A stretch of DNA of 64,000 bases from Gemmatimonas aurantiaca (GCF_037190085.1 NZ_JBBCJO010000005.1:620001-684000); one strand, 5' to 3'; counted from the stretch's first letter, positions 22,051 to 31,383 are shown. Numbers and translations are program-made. The notes: generated by a model not told the origin, from the sequence alone.

Positions 22051-23463
22051 ATGCTGGGCGGTATGCGGGCCGAAGTGCGGCTCGATGCGCGAGGCCAGGT
22101 GCCACTCGGCGTGCCGTTGCTTGCCCGGGCCATCACGATGGCGCGTCAGCTGTTCATCATGATGCTGCTCGCATTGGGAGCCCTGTTCGTGCTCGCGCCG
22201 CATGTCGAGGCGCAGCAGGTTCGTGGCACCTCCGGCACCTCCGGCACCACGGGCACCATCGGCTCCATGGATACCGCGTGGGTGTCTCCTTCCCCGCGCC
22301 CCGGTGCTTTCACCCGCCTGGCCGACGCCGTTGCGCAGGTGCGTCGGTACGGCGTCGTGCGCGTGCTGCCGGGTGTCTATCGGGAACCCACCGTCGTGGT
22401 GCGCCAGCCGCTCACGTTGCTGGGGGACTCGGGTGCGGTGCTCGACGGTGAAGGAGAGCGGGAGTTGCTCGTGGTCGCGGCCGATTCGGTGACCGTGCGC
22501 GGGCTCACGTTCCGCAACACCGGGACCAGTCAGGCCACCGATCGCGCGGCCCTGCGCGTGGTGGAAGCCGCCGGATGTCTCATCGACGGCAATCGTTTCG
22601 AAGCCACGCTCTTCGGCATCTATCTGCAGCGGGCCAGCTACTGTCTCGTGCGCCGCAATCATCTGCGGGGACTCACCGGTTCACAGACGGTGACAGGCAA
22701 CGGGTTGCACAGCTGGTCGAGTCACCATGTGGTCTTCGAGGAGAACGTCATCGAAGGCCATCGGGACGGCATCTACTTCGAATTCACCGTGGGCGGGGTG
22801 GCGCGGCGCAATGTGAGCGTGCACAGCCGCCGTTACGGTCTGCACTTCATGTTCTCCGATTCCTGCCTGTACGAAGGCAATGAATTCCGCGACAACGAGT
22901 CGGGGGTGGCGGTGATGTACGCCAAGGCGGTGCACATCAACGACAACCGCTTCGTGCACAACCGCGGCAGCGCGGCGTACGGGTTGCTGCTCAAGGAGAT
23001 CAGCGACAGCGAGGTGCGGCGGAATCTCTTCATCGACAACTCGGTGGGCCTCCACATGGAGGGAGCCAACCGCAATCAGGTCACCGACAACGATTTCGTG
23101 CGGAATGGCTGGGCCGTGCGTGTGCTGGCCGACGCGCAGGACAATCTCCTCGAAGGCAACGGTTTCCAGGGGAATGTGTTCGACGTGGGCACCAACAGCC
23201 GCCGGAGCTACAGCACGTTTCGCGGCAACTGGTGGGACCGCTACCGCGGCTACGATCTGAACCGGGATGGCCGTGGCGATGTGCCGCACATGCCGGTCCG
23301 GCTCTTCGCCCTGCTGGTGGAGCAATCGCCGTCGGCACTGGTGCTCGTCCGTTCGCTGCTCGTCGATCTGCTCGATGTCGCCGAACGCGTGGTTCCCACG
23401 CTCACGCCGGCCGCGTTGCGTGACGAAGCGCCGCTCATGCACGCCCCCCGGAGACTGCCATGA
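22051..23463 (+). CDS. nosD: NosD periplasmic copper-site maturation protein
   Basis: NosD is a secreted right-handed beta-helix protein (CASH/PbH1 repeats) that works with the NosFY transporter to mature CuZ. Repeats run from about residue 90 to 370, with YGVVRVLPGVY, NGLHSWSSHH, RDGIYFEF, YGLHFMFSDS, SGVAVMYA and the final WWDRYRGYDLNRDG motif. A signal peptide begins at MARQLFIMMLLALGAL; that ATG (22138) is an alternative start, but the ATG at 22051 lies one base after the nosL stop and the intervening codons have normal GC3. A Gly-Thr-Ser repeat (GTSGTSGTTGTIGS) follows the signal. Confidence 0.92.
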   Translation: MLGGMRAEVRLDARGQVPLGVPLLARAITMARQLFIMMLLALGALFVLAPHVEAQQVRGTSGTSGTTGTIGSMDTAWVSPSPRPGAFTRLADAVAQVRRYGVVRVLPGVYREPTVVVRQPLTLLGDSGAVLDGEGERELLVVAADSVTVRGLTFRNTGTSQATDRAALRVVEAAGCLIDGNRFEATLFGIYLQRASYCLVRRNHLRGLTGSQTVTGNGLHSWSSHHVVFEENVIEGHRDGIYFEFTVGGVARRNVSVHSRRYGLHFMFSDSCLYEGNEFRDNESGVAVMYAKAVHINDNRFVHNRGSAAYGLLLKEISDSEVRRNLFIDNSVGLHMEGANRNQVTDNDFVRNGWAVRVLADAQDNLLEGNGFQGNVFDVGTNSRRSYSTFRGNWWDRYRGYDLNRDGRGDVPHMPVRLFALLVEQSPSALVLVRSLLVDLLDVAERVVPTLTPAALRDEAPLMHAPRRLP

Positions 23464-24242
23464 ACGGCAACGGTCTTTCACATTCGCCGTCTTCCTCGTC
23501 CACGCCGCTCGTTTCGGTGCGGGCGCTGCGCAAACAGTATGCGCGGCACACCGTGCTGCACGACATCACGCTCGATATCCATCGGGGCGCGGTGACAGCC
23601 GTCATCGGCCCCAACGGCGCGGGCAAGACCACCCTGAACAAGTCCATTCTCGGACTCGTGCGCCCCGACGGCGGCCACATCCTGTTCGATGGACAGGACA
23701 CGGCCGGTCGCATCGATCACCGGGCGCGCATCGGCTACATGCCGCAACTCGCGCGGTACCCGGAGACGTTCACCGGTCGTGATGTCCTCGGCCTGCTCTC
23801 CGATCTGCGCGGCGATGCGACCGTGCGCGACACCGCGCTCGTCGACGCGTTCGAACTCGAACGGTTCCTCGATCAGCCGGCGCGGGCACTGAGCGGTGGC
23901 CAACGTCAGCGCATCAATGCGGCAGCGGCGTTTCTCTTCGCTCCCGATCTGCTGTTGCTGGACGAACCCACGGCGGGACTCGATCCGGTCGCCAGCGGCA
24001 TTCTGAAGCGCGCCATCCGTCGCGCACGCGATGCCGGCCGCGCCGTCGTGATCACCTCGCACATCCTGAGTGAGCTGCAGGAGCTCGCCGATACGATCGT
24101 CTTCCTGCACGACGGCCGGGTGGCCTGGCACGGCGCCGTGTCGTCGCTGCTGGCGGACACCGGCGCGCCGTCACTCGAAGAAGCCATCGCCCATCTCATG
24201 CAGCGGGGAGCAGCACCCCTCGCCGAGCGAGTGTCCCCATGA
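23460..24242 (+). CDS. nosF: ABC transporter ATP-binding protein NosF
   Basis: The 260-residue ATPase has Walker A GPNGAGKTT near residue 54, the signature LSGGQRQR, Walker B LLLLDEPTAGLD and the switch His in ITSH. It energises NosY in copper-site maturation of nitrous oxide reductase, acting at the cytoplasmic side of the membrane. Its ATG overlaps nosD and its TGA overlaps nosY, each by 4 bases. Confidence 0.95.
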   Translation: MNGNGLSHSPSSSSTPLVSVRALRKQYARHTVLHDITLDIHRGAVTAVIGPNGAGKTTLNKSILGLVRPDGGHILFDGQDTAGRIDHRARIGYMPQLARYPETFTGRDVLGLLSDLRGDATVRDTALVDAFELERFLDQPARALSGGQRQRINAAAAFLFAPDLLLLDEPTAGLDPVASGILKRAIRRARDAGRAVVITSHILSELQELADTIVFLHDGRVAWHGAVSSLLADTGAPSLEEAIAHLMQRGAAPLAERVSP

Positions 24243-25096
24243 TTGCCGACCTGGTGCTCACCACATATCGCCCGACTTCCACCAGCGTGTCCGTCCCCCC
24301 GGCGCCCTCGGTCGTGTGGACCGTGCTGCGACAGGAATGGCGCAGCGTCCGCCGCAACCGCGGCGTCGTGCTCTTCACCATCGGCACGCTGCTCCTCACC
24401 GAAAGTGTCCTCCGGCTCACCGGGTCCGCCGAACGCGCGCTGGTCTCGCTGCTGAATCTGGTGCTGTTCGTCGTGCCGCTCGTCACGATGATGCTGGGCA
24501 TCATCGGATGGCATGGCGCCCGCGAGTTCACCGAACTGCTGCTCACGCAGCCGGTGCGCCGCACGCGGCTCTTTCTCGCGTTGTATCTCGCGCAGGTGCT
24601 GCCACTCGCGGCCGGCTTTGCCGTGGGGGTGGCGTTCCCGCTGGTGTGGCATCGCACGCTCGACACGGCGGTGATGCCGCTGGCGCTGAGCACCATCGGC
24701 GGTGGCGTGGCCCTGACCTTCGTGTTCGGCGGTCTGGCCCTGCTGATCGGCATCCGCATCGACGACCGCCTGCGCAGCGTCGTGACCGGCCTGATGGTCT
24801 GGCTGCTGCTCAGCGTGGGATATGACGCGCTGGTCCTGCTGGTCTCCACCACCTTTGCCGACTACGCGCTGGAGCGTCCGATGCTCGCGCTGATGCTGGG
24901 CAATCCGGTGGATCTCGCCCGCTCCATCATCGTGCTGCACAGCGATACCGCTGCGCTCATGGGGTACACCGGCGCCGTCCTCAGCCGGTTCCTTGGCACG
25001 CCCCTGGGGACACTCTCGGCCGCGATCGGCCTGCTGCTCTGGATACTCATTCCGGCGCTGTTCGCCCGTCGCGCCTTCGACACCCGCGATTTCTGA
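24239..25096 (+). CDS. nosY: ABC transporter permease NosY
   Basis: The 285-residue protein has six membrane helices and the family blocks GWHGAREFTELLLTQPVRR near residue 90 and a C-terminal LFARRAF. It is the membrane half of the NosFY transporter, which is thought to move a sulfur-containing compound for CuZ assembly. The start overlaps nosF by 4 bases; the first 25 residues form a short Thr/Ser-rich cytoplasmic head. Confidence 0.93.
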   Translation: MIADLVLTTYRPTSTSVSVPPAPSVVWTVLRQEWRSVRRNRGVVLFTIGTLLLTESVLRLTGSAERALVSLLNLVLFVVPLVTMMLGIIGWHGAREFTELLLTQPVRRTRLFLALYLAQVLPLAAGFAVGVAFPLVWHRTLDTAVMPLALSTIGGGVALTFVFGGLALLIGIRIDDRLRSVVTGLMVWLLLSVGYDALVLLVSTTFADYALERPMLALMLGNPVDLARSIIVLHSDTAALMGYTGAVLSRFLGTPLGTLSAAIGLLLWILIPALFARRAFDTRDF

Positions 25097-25157
25097 CGTC
25101 CGCTCCGCCGTTTCCACGACAGCGATTTCCATCAGATCCTTTCAGAGGCACTGCACC

Positions 25158-25655
25158 ATGCGTCCGCTCCTTTCGACCTCCCCGCTCTCCATGACCCGCA
25201 CCACGGTCCGCCGCGCCGGCGCTCTGCTCTTCACCTGTCTGTCGCTGGCCGCGTGCGGCGGCGACGGCGGCAACACCGCGGGCGGCAATGCCACGGGCGA
25301 CGCCGGCACACCATCGGGCACGGCATCGGGCGCCACGTCTGCGCCCAAGCCGACCGGCAATTCGGTGACCATCGAGATGATCACCGACGACAGCGGCAAC
25401 TACTTCAAGCCCAAGAGTGTCACGGTCAAGCCGGGCGATGTGCTCAAGTTCGTGCTGGTCACCGGCGTGCACAACGTACACTTCCTCCCCGACTCGAATG
25501 CCAACGCGGCCAACCTGCCGCCGATGTCGGCGTTCGCGCAGCTGCCCGGGCAGTCCATCGACATTCCCGTGACCATGGGCCCCGGCACGTACTACTTCCA
25601 GTGTGATCCGCATGCCATGCTCGGCATGGTGGGTCATGTGATCGTCGAGCCGTAA
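25158..25655 (+). CDS. cupredoxin (plastocyanin/azurin-like) lipoprotein
   Basis: The 165-residue product has a signal with lipobox LSLAAC, a Gly/Thr/Ser linker and a blue-copper domain. Type 1 copper ligands are visible as His in VHNVHF and the CDPHAML set (Cys, His, Met) near the C-terminus. It sits 61 bases after nosY in the same orientation, and its lipid anchor would place it at the outer leaflet facing NosZ, so a role as electron donor to NosZ is a reasonable inference. The start ATG has AGAGG about ten bases upstream. Confidence 0.82.
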   Translation: MRPLLSTSPLSMTRTTVRRAGALLFTCLSLAACGGDGGNTAGGNATGDAGTPSGTASGATSAPKPTGNSVTIEMITDDSGNYFKPKSVTVKPGDVLKFVLVTGVHNVHFLPDSNANAANLPPMSAFAQLPGQSIDIPVTMGPGTYYFQCDPHAMLGMVGHVIVEP

Positions 25656-25661
25656 GCAGAA

Positions 25662-25703
25662 CGCTGGCCGTGCCGATCGACGCAACGATCGGCACGGCCA
25701 GCG
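25662..25703. terminator. 18-bp perfect hairpin at the end of the nos operon
   Basis: CGCTGGCCGTGCCGATCG at 25662-25679 is exactly inverted at 25686-25703 around a six-base loop. It lies between the convergent cupredoxin and glycosyltransferase genes and probably ends transcription in one or both directions, though no T-run follows. Confidence 0.7.
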
Positions 25704-25710
25704 ACAAATC

Positions 25711-25756
25711 GGACGACACATCGTCCGGCGTATCGACGGAGATCTCGATACGCCGG
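25711..25756. repeat. two further inverted repeats in the convergent gap
   Basis: GGACGA-CACA-TCGTCC spans 25711-25726, and CCGGCGTATCGA / TCGATACGCCGG spans 25725-25756 with an eight-base loop; the two share two bases. Together with the preceding hairpin they fill the gap before the glycosyltransferase stop. Confidence 0.7.
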
Positions 25757-25760
25757 TCGA

Positions 25761-27053
25761 TCACATCGTGACGTCGGAGGCCGGTGGATACCGACGTCCC
25801 CGCCAGGCCCTGGGCGTGCGCGCCATGCTCAGCGTGAGCCGATACGCCGCCGCGCCATCGGCCAGCCAGGAGCACCAATAGGCGATACCCCGTACCGCGT
25901 AGCTGCCACGCAGCGCGGACAGCATCGACAGCCGCACCAGCAGCGCCGTGCCATTGACCGTGAGGAGCGCGACCTGCAGCCAGTGGGGCATATCGGGCCA
26001 GGCGCTCGCGCCCCATGCATGTCCGCCGGTGCACAGGGCCATCAGCACGAGCACCGGCAATGGCAATGCCTGCACCAGCCACACGAGCAGCACGTCCATC
26101 CATCCACGGGTGCGCGACGTGGCGTCCTTGAGATCGAAGCTGCGCCCCCACTCGCGCCACATCTCACGCAGGCCGTCGTACGCGTGCACCTGGATGATGC
26201 GTGAGCCGTCCAGAAACCCCACCCGCGCGCCCTCCGCGGCAAGATGTCGCGCCAGCGTGACGTCGTCGCTGAACGAACCACGCGCGGCGGCATAGCCCCC
26301 ATGCGCCTCGAGCACGGCACGGCGCACCAGAAAACACTGCCCGTTGGCGAGCACCCGGTCGGGAGGCTGCTCCGCACCGGCCGCGCCCGTGCGATACACC
26401 AGCGTCACCAGCATGGCCGGTTGCACGAAGCGTTCAGCCACGCGCTGTCCGGTGAATTGTGGGGAGAAGCTGGCGACATCGTAGCGTCCCTCTTCGGCCG
26501 CATCGATCACCGCACCCACGAGCCCGGGCGCGGGAATGGTGTCGGCGTCGATACCCAGGATCCAATCGCCCTGTGCGGCCCGCCGTCCCGTCTCGAGCGC
26601 CCACACCTTGCCCACCCACCCTGCCGGCAACGGATCGTCGGTGAGCAGTCGGATGCGGGCATCCCGACGTGCGGCCGCCTGCACCAGTTCACGTGTGCCG
26701 TCGTCGGACCGACTGTCCACCACCAGCACTTCGAGCAACGGACAGTCCTGCTGCATGAGTCCTTCGAGACAGGGCCCGATACGGCGCGCTTCATTGAGCG
26801 TGGCCACGATGACGCTGACGGTGGTGTCGATGCGCGGCATCGGACGCGGTGGCACCGGAGGCCGACGGTGCCGACCCGGTGCGAGGCGCGCCACCAGCAC
26901 CATCAGCATCGCCGTCTGCACGATCATGAACACCACGGCCGCAGTCAGTATCACCGGCGACCCGGCAGAAGAGATCGGAGGCATGGCGGAAGGAGTGTCC
27001 GGAGCATGGTCGGAAGGTGGCGAGCCTGCGGATCCGGGGGTAGGCTCCTGCAT
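25761..27053 (-). CDS. membrane GT2 glycosyltransferase (HpnB/CruC-like)
   Basis: The 430-residue protein has one N-terminal membrane helix, a GT-A domain with VSVIVATLNEA, VVDSRSDDGT, the GIDADT DXD-type motif and SDDV, and three or four C-terminal helices. The PAGWVGKVWA stretch is a hallmark of hopanoid- and carotenoid-associated glycosyltransferases (HpnB, CrtQ, CruC). Transfer of a sugar to a lipid or carotenoid is likely; the substrate is not fixed. The ATG chosen is preceded by AGGTGG; another ATG at 26984 lacks a ribosome-binding site, and a GTG further upstream would run into the divergent neighbour. Confidence 0.8.
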   Translation of the reverse strand: MQEPTPGSAGSPPSDHAPDTPSAMPPISSAGSPVILTAAVVFMIVQTAMLMVLVARLAPGRHRRPPVPPRPMPRIDTTVSVIVATLNEARRIGPCLEGLMQQDCPLLEVLVVDSRSDDGTRELVQAAARRDARIRLLTDDPLPAGWVGKVWALETGRRAAQGDWILGIDADTIPAPGLVGAVIDAAEEGRYDVASFSPQFTGQRVAERFVQPAMLVTLVYRTGAAGAEQPPDRVLANGQCFLVRRAVLEAHGGYAAARGSFSDDVTLARHLAAEGARVGFLDGSRIIQVHAYDGLREMWREWGRSFDLKDATSRTRGWMDVLLVWLVQALPLPVLVLMALCTGGHAWGASAWPDMPHWLQVALLTVNGTALLVRLSMLSALRGSYAVRGIAYWCSWLADGAAAYRLTLSMARTPRAWRGRRYPPASDVTM

Positions 27054-27099
27054 GCGCCCACCTGCCCCTGCTTCCGCCTCCGCGGCCTGACGACGCCGG

Positions 27100-28146
27100 A
27101 TGGATACCGCCCTCACGCGTCAGACGGGCATTCGTGTCCCGCTGATCTGCGGTCCGATGTATCCGTGCAGCAATCCGGAACTCGTGGCCGCCGTCAGCAA
27201 GGCCGGCGGGCTGGGCGTCGTGCAGCCCATCTCGCTCACCTACGTGCATGGGTGGGAATTCCGCGAAGGCCTGCGCCATATCCATGCGCTCAGCGGCGGT
27301 GCGCCCATCGGATTCAACGCGCTCATCGAGGCGTCCAGCAAGACCTATCACAACCGCATGGTGCGATGGGTGGAGACCGCGCTCGAAGAGGGCGTGCGGT
27401 TCTTCCTCACCTCTCTTGGCAACCCTCGCTGGGTGGCCGACCGGGTGCATGCGGCCGGCGGTGTGGTGTACCACGACATCACCGAGCGCAAATGGGCGCT
27501 CAAGGGACGTGATGGCGGCGTGGATGGCCTCGTCGCGGTGAACAATCGGGCCGGCGGACATGCGGGCTCGCGCGACCCACGCGCGCTGCTCGACGAGGTG
27601 GCCGATCTCGGCCTGCCCGTGGTGGCGGCCGGCGGTGTGGGTGAAGCGGCGCAGTTCTGTGCCCTGCTCGATATGGGCTACGTCGGCGTGCAACTCGGCA
27701 CGCGTTTCATCGCCACGACCGAATGCAACGCCGATCCGCGCTACAAGCAGGCCATCGTGGATGCCTCGGCGCGAGATGTGGTGCTCACCGAGCGGTTGAC
27801 CGGCGTGCCGGTGGCCGTTCTGCGCACGCCCTATGTCGAGAAGCTGGGCACCACGGTAGGTCCTCTTTCGCGGATGCTCTTCCGCGGTCGCCGTACGAAA
27901 CACTGGATCCGCACCTGGTACGCATTACGATCGCTGCGTCAGCTCAAGCGATCGAGTATCGAAGGGGTGTCGCAGGACTACTGGCAGGCCGGTCGCAGTG
28001 TGGATGCCATTCACGACATCCGTCCGGCTGCCGAGATCGTCGATACGTTCGCCGCGGCCTGCAATGCACAGCATGCGACACAGCATGCGACACAGCATGC
28101 CGCGCAGCGTGCTGTGCCGCACAATGCACCGCACGCCGCTCCCTGA
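27100..28146 (+). CDS. NAD(P)H-dependent flavin oxidoreductase / nitronate monooxygenase-like
   Basis: The 348-residue TIM-barrel protein matches the 2-nitropropane dioxygenase/FabK-like superfamily: RVPLICGPMYPCSNPELVAAVSKAGGLG at the start, NNRAGGHAG, VVAAGGVG and GVQLGTRFIATTE. It would bind FMN and oxidise alkyl nitronates or reduce a related substrate. The last 30 residues are a low-complexity Gln-His-Ala tail encoded by tandem 12-mers. It starts 46 bases from the divergent glycosyltransferase; no strong Shine-Dalgarno is seen. Confidence 0.85.
   Translation: MDTALTRQTGIRVPLICGPMYPCSNPELVAAVSKAGGLGVVQPISLTYVHGWEFREGLRHIHALSGGAPIGFNALIEASSKTYHNRMVRWVETALEEGVRFFLTSLGNPRWVADRVHAAGGVVYHDITERKWALKGRDGGVDGLVAVNNRAGGHAGSRDPRALLDEVADLGLPVVAAGGVGEAAQFCALLDMGYVGVQLGTRFIATTECNADPRYKQAIVDASARDVVLTERLTGVPVAVLRTPYVEKLGTTVGPLSRMLFRGRRTKHWIRTWYALRSLRQLKRSSIEGVSQDYWQAGRSVDAIHDIRPAAEIVDTFAAACNAQHATQHATQHAAQRAVPHNAPHAAP
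28067..28102. repeat. 12-bp in-frame repeat encoding a QHAT tail
   Basis: CACAGCATGCGA occurs twice, then CACAGCATGCCG. The copies are in frame and encode QHAT-QHAT-QHAA at the C-terminus of the flavin oxidoreductase. Copy number could vary without a frameshift. Confidence 0.85.
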
Positions 28147-28165
28147 CCTTTCTCCCCGTCTCACG

Positions 28166-30649
28166 ATGCCGACTTCCCTCCCGCGGCGTCCCGCATTCCG
28201 TCTCGCGCTGACCACACTGCGTCTCGCGCTGGGTGTCGTGGCCGTATTGCCTGCATCGATCATGGCGCAGGCCACCGCCGCGGCCCCGCGGTCTGCTGCG
28301 CCGGCAAGAATGAACGCATCCCCGGGCTCACGCTTGACGCTGCGCGGACTTCGTGCCCCCGTCACGCTCACGCGCGACAGCGCCGGCATCGTACACATCG
28401 ACGCGAAGAACGAACACGACCTGTTCTTCGCGCAAGGGTACAGCGCCGCCCGCGACCGCCTGTTCCAACTCGAGCTGTGGCGACGACAGGCCACGGGCAC
28501 GATGGCCGAAGCACTGGGTCCGCGATGGGTCGCGCGTGATCGAGCGGCACGACTGCTCATGTACCGCGGCTCGATGGCCACCGAACTGGCGCACTATCAT
28601 CCGCGTGGGGCGTCCATCATCCAGGCGTTCGTGGACGGTGTGAATGCGTACGTGGATCAGGTGCGACGTGACACCACGCTGATGCCTCCCGATCTCAAGG
28701 CGCTCGGCATCCAGCCGGGACGTTGGACTCCCGCCGTGGTGGTGTCGCGTCACAATGCTCTTGCCTCCAACGCCAAGGACGAACCCAGCAACGCGCGCGC
28801 CGTGCGTCTGCTCGGCGAGGAGGCCGTGCGCCGTCGCAAACGGTTCGAGCCGGAGAACGCACGGCTCGCGATCGACTCCGCGGTGGCGCGTCTGGTCGGT
28901 GCGGTGGCCGATGGTCCGATCTTCGCCGACTACGACGGTTCGCGCAGCACCCCATCGTTCCGCGCCGAGGAGGTGGCCACTTCATGGCGACGCAGCGGTC
29001 CGGCGGTCGAGACGCGCGACACCGAGGTGGAGCGGTGGGAGAGCAACAACTGGGTCATTGCCGGATCCCGTACGGCGAGCGGCAAACCCATCGTGGCCAA
29101 CGATCCGCATCGCACCATTGCCGTGCCATCGCTGCGATACATGGTGCATCTCAAGGCCCCGGGCTGGGATGTCATCGGTGGCGGCGAACCGGCCATTCCG
29201 GGTGTGGCCATCGGGCACAACCGGCATGGCGCGTGGGGGCTCACCATCTTCGGCATCGACGCCGAGGATCTGTATGTGTACGAACTCGATCCGTCCAATG
29301 TGGGCGCGTACCGCTATGGCAACGGCTTCGAGCGCATGCGCACCATCGTGGATACCATCCGGGTACGCGGGGCCGCACCGGTGCCGGTGACGCTCGCATT
29401 CACGCGGCATGGACCGGTGTTGTACGTGGACAGTGTCCGACATCAGGCCGCGGCGTTGCGCGCGGCGTGGCTGGAACCGGGCAGTGCACCGTATCTGGCC
29501 AGTCTGCGTCTCGATCAGGCGCGCAACTGGACCGAAGCGCGTGCGGCGTTGTCCTACGCGCGCATGCCCGCGCTCAACTGGATCTGGGCCGACACCAGTG
29601 GCGCCATCGGCTGGCAGACGGCGGCCATCGCGCCCGTGCGTCCCAACTGGGACGGTCTCGTGCCGGTGCCGGGTGACGGACGTTTCGAATGGAAGGGATT
29701 CCTGCCCATTCCCGAGCTGCCGCACGAGAGTTCGCCGGCCCGTGGGTACGTGGGTACGGCCAATGCGTTCAACGTACCATCGTCGTATCCGCGTTTCGAT
29801 GCGCTCGCGCGCACCTGGGCCGATCCGTTCCGGCGCGATCGTCTGCTCGAAGTGCTCGACACCACGCGCAAAGCCACCGTGGCCAGCAGTGGCGCGCTGC
29901 AGTACGACGAGATGTCCCTGCCCGCGCGGGCGCTCGTGCCTCTCCTGACGCCGCTCACGTTTGCCTCGCCCGCGGTGGCGGCGGCGCGTGACACGATGTT
30001 GCGGTGGAACCGGTTCATGAACGCCACCTCCCGCGGCGCGGCGCTCTACGCAGCCTGGGAACGGCGACTCTCGTCCATCACGGCCGAGGTGGCGGTGCCC
30101 CGTGCGGCCCGGTCTGTCATCCGCACGGTACCACTCGCCCGCACCGTGCAATGGCTCACACAGCCGGACTCACTGCTGGGCACCAATCCCGCCGCCACAC
30201 GCGATTCCATTCTGCGGCATGCGTTCGAGGATGCCGTGTCCGACGTCACGCGGCGCTTCGGCACCGACATGACGACCTGGCGATACGGGGATCCAAAGTT
30301 CCACTTCGCGCGTATCAGTCACGTGCTCGATCCGCTCGTGCACGACTCGGTGCGTGCCCGGCTCTCTCCCGGGCCTCTGCCGCGCGGTGGGTATGCGAAC
30401 ACGCTGCACGCCACCGGTAACACCGACAATCAGGGGCATGGTGCGAGCCTGCGTGTGGTCATCGATCTGGCCGATTGGGACGCTGCCCGCGTCACCAATT
30501 CGCCGGGCCAGAGTGGTGATCCGCGCAGTCCGTTCTATGCCAACCTCTTTCCCCTGTGGGCCAGCGGGACGTTCGTGCCGCTGCCCTACAGTCCCGCCGC
30601 GATCGGCGCGTACACCGCCGAGGTCGTGCATCTCTCTCCGCAACGGTAG
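28166..30649 (+). CDS. penicillin acylase family (Ntn-hydrolase) exported protein
   Basis: The 827-residue product has a Sec signal (MPTSLPRRPAFRLALTTLRL to MAQA) and the penicillin amidase architecture: an alpha domain with YSAARDRLFQLE, a linker, and the autocatalytic Ser in ERWESNNWVIAG (SNNW), which becomes the N-terminal nucleophile after cleavage. Later blocks NDPH, HLKAPGWDVIG and GHNRHGAWG are typical. Family members hydrolyse acyl-homoserine lactones, beta-lactam side chains or acylated peptides; the substrate here is unknown. It follows the flavin oxidoreductase by 19 bases. Confidence 0.93.
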   Translation: MPTSLPRRPAFRLALTTLRLALGVVAVLPASIMAQATAAAPRSAAPARMNASPGSRLTLRGLRAPVTLTRDSAGIVHIDAKNEHDLFFAQGYSAARDRLFQLELWRRQATGTMAEALGPRWVARDRAARLLMYRGSMATELAHYHPRGASIIQAFVDGVNAYVDQVRRDTTLMPPDLKALGIQPGRWTPAVVVSRHNALASNAKDEPSNARAVRLLGEEAVRRRKRFEPENARLAIDSAVARLVGAVADGPIFADYDGSRSTPSFRAEEVATSWRRSGPAVETRDTEVERWESNNWVIAGSRTASGKPIVANDPHRTIAVPSLRYMVHLKAPGWDVIGGGEPAIPGVAIGHNRHGAWGLTIFGIDAEDLYVYELDPSNVGAYRYGNGFERMRTIVDTIRVRGAAPVPVTLAFTRHGPVLYVDSVRHQAAALRAAWLEPGSAPYLASLRLDQARNWTEARAALSYARMPALNWIWADTSGAIGWQTAAIAPVRPNWDGLVPVPGDGRFEWKGFLPIPELPHESSPARGYVGTANAFNVPSSYPRFDALARTWADPFRRDRLLEVLDTTRKATVASSGALQYDEMSLPARALVPLLTPLTFASPAVAAARDTMLRWNRFMNATSRGAALYAAWERRLSSITAEVAVPRAARSVIRTVPLARTVQWLTQPDSLLGTNPAATRDSILRHAFEDAVSDVTRRFGTDMTTWRYGDPKFHFARISHVLDPLVHDSVRARLSPGPLPRGGYANTLHATGNTDNQGHGASLRVVIDLADWDAARVTNSPGQSGDPRSPFYANLFPLWASGTFVPLPYSPAAIGAYTAEVVHLSPQR

Positions 30650-30664
30650 CCCCGAGGTTCAACC

Positions 30665-31327
30665 ATGGTCCCGCTCCATCTTCCCATCGCCGTGCTTGGC
30701 GCCATGCTGTCCACCACGACGCCCGATCTGCCGGCGTTCCCCGCCCTGCAGCAGGACATGTCGTTCTTCATCACCAGTGTGGGCTCCGGTAACGGCGCCA
30801 ATCTGGGTGGTATCGAAGGCGCCGACCGGCATTGCGCCACGCTCGCCGAAGCGGCGGGTGTGCGCGGCAAGACGTGGCACGCCTATCTGAGTCAGCAGGC
30901 CGTTGGTGGCAAGCCGGCCATCAATGCCCGCGATCGCATCGGCAAGGGGCCGTGGAAGAACGTGAAGGGTGTGGTGGTGGCAACGAGCGTGGATGATCTC
31001 CACAGCGACAACAACAAGTTGTCCAAGGAGAACAGCCTCACGGAAAAGGGCACCATGGTGAACGGACGGGGTGACACCCCCAACACGCACGACATCCTCA
31101 CCGGTTCCACGCTGGATGGACGTGTCTCGACCGATGCCGGCGACAGCACATGCAGCAACTGGACGAGCAGCGCGGAGAGCGGCAGTGCTCTCCTGGGCCA
31201 CCATGACCGACAGGGTGGTGGTGCGAATCCCACCTCGTGGAACTCGTCACATGCCTCACGCGGGTGTGGTCAGGAGAACCTGCGTGCGACGGGGGGAGCG
31301 GGACTGTTCTACTGTTTCGCGGTGTAG
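30665..31327 (+). CDS. secreted lectin-like (C-type-lectin/endostatin-like) protein
   Basis: The 220-residue protein has a short N-terminal hydrophobic stretch (LPIAVLGAML) and a domain reading FFITSVGSGNGANLGGIEGAD, TWHAYLS, ARDRIGKGPWKNVKG, HDILTG, TCSNWTSS, LLGHHDRQG, TSWNSSH and FYCF. This pattern is common in exported bacterial proteins annotated as lectins. Paired cysteines near residues 57, 161 and 205 suggest disulfides. It lies 15 bases after the penicillin-acylase gene and may share its transcript. Ligand and function are unknown. Confidence 0.72.
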   Translation: MVPLHLPIAVLGAMLSTTTPDLPAFPALQQDMSFFITSVGSGNGANLGGIEGADRHCATLAEAAGVRGKTWHAYLSQQAVGGKPAINARDRIGKGPWKNVKGVVVATSVDDLHSDNNKLSKENSLTEKGTMVNGRGDTPNTHDILTGSTLDGRVSTDAGDSTCSNWTSSAESGSALLGHHDRQGGGANPTSWNSSHASRGCGQENLRATGGAGLFYCFAV

Positions 31328-31383
31328 TGGGATGTCATCGGATGTAGTCACATGGCATAGCCACGGGACATTCACGGAGACCC

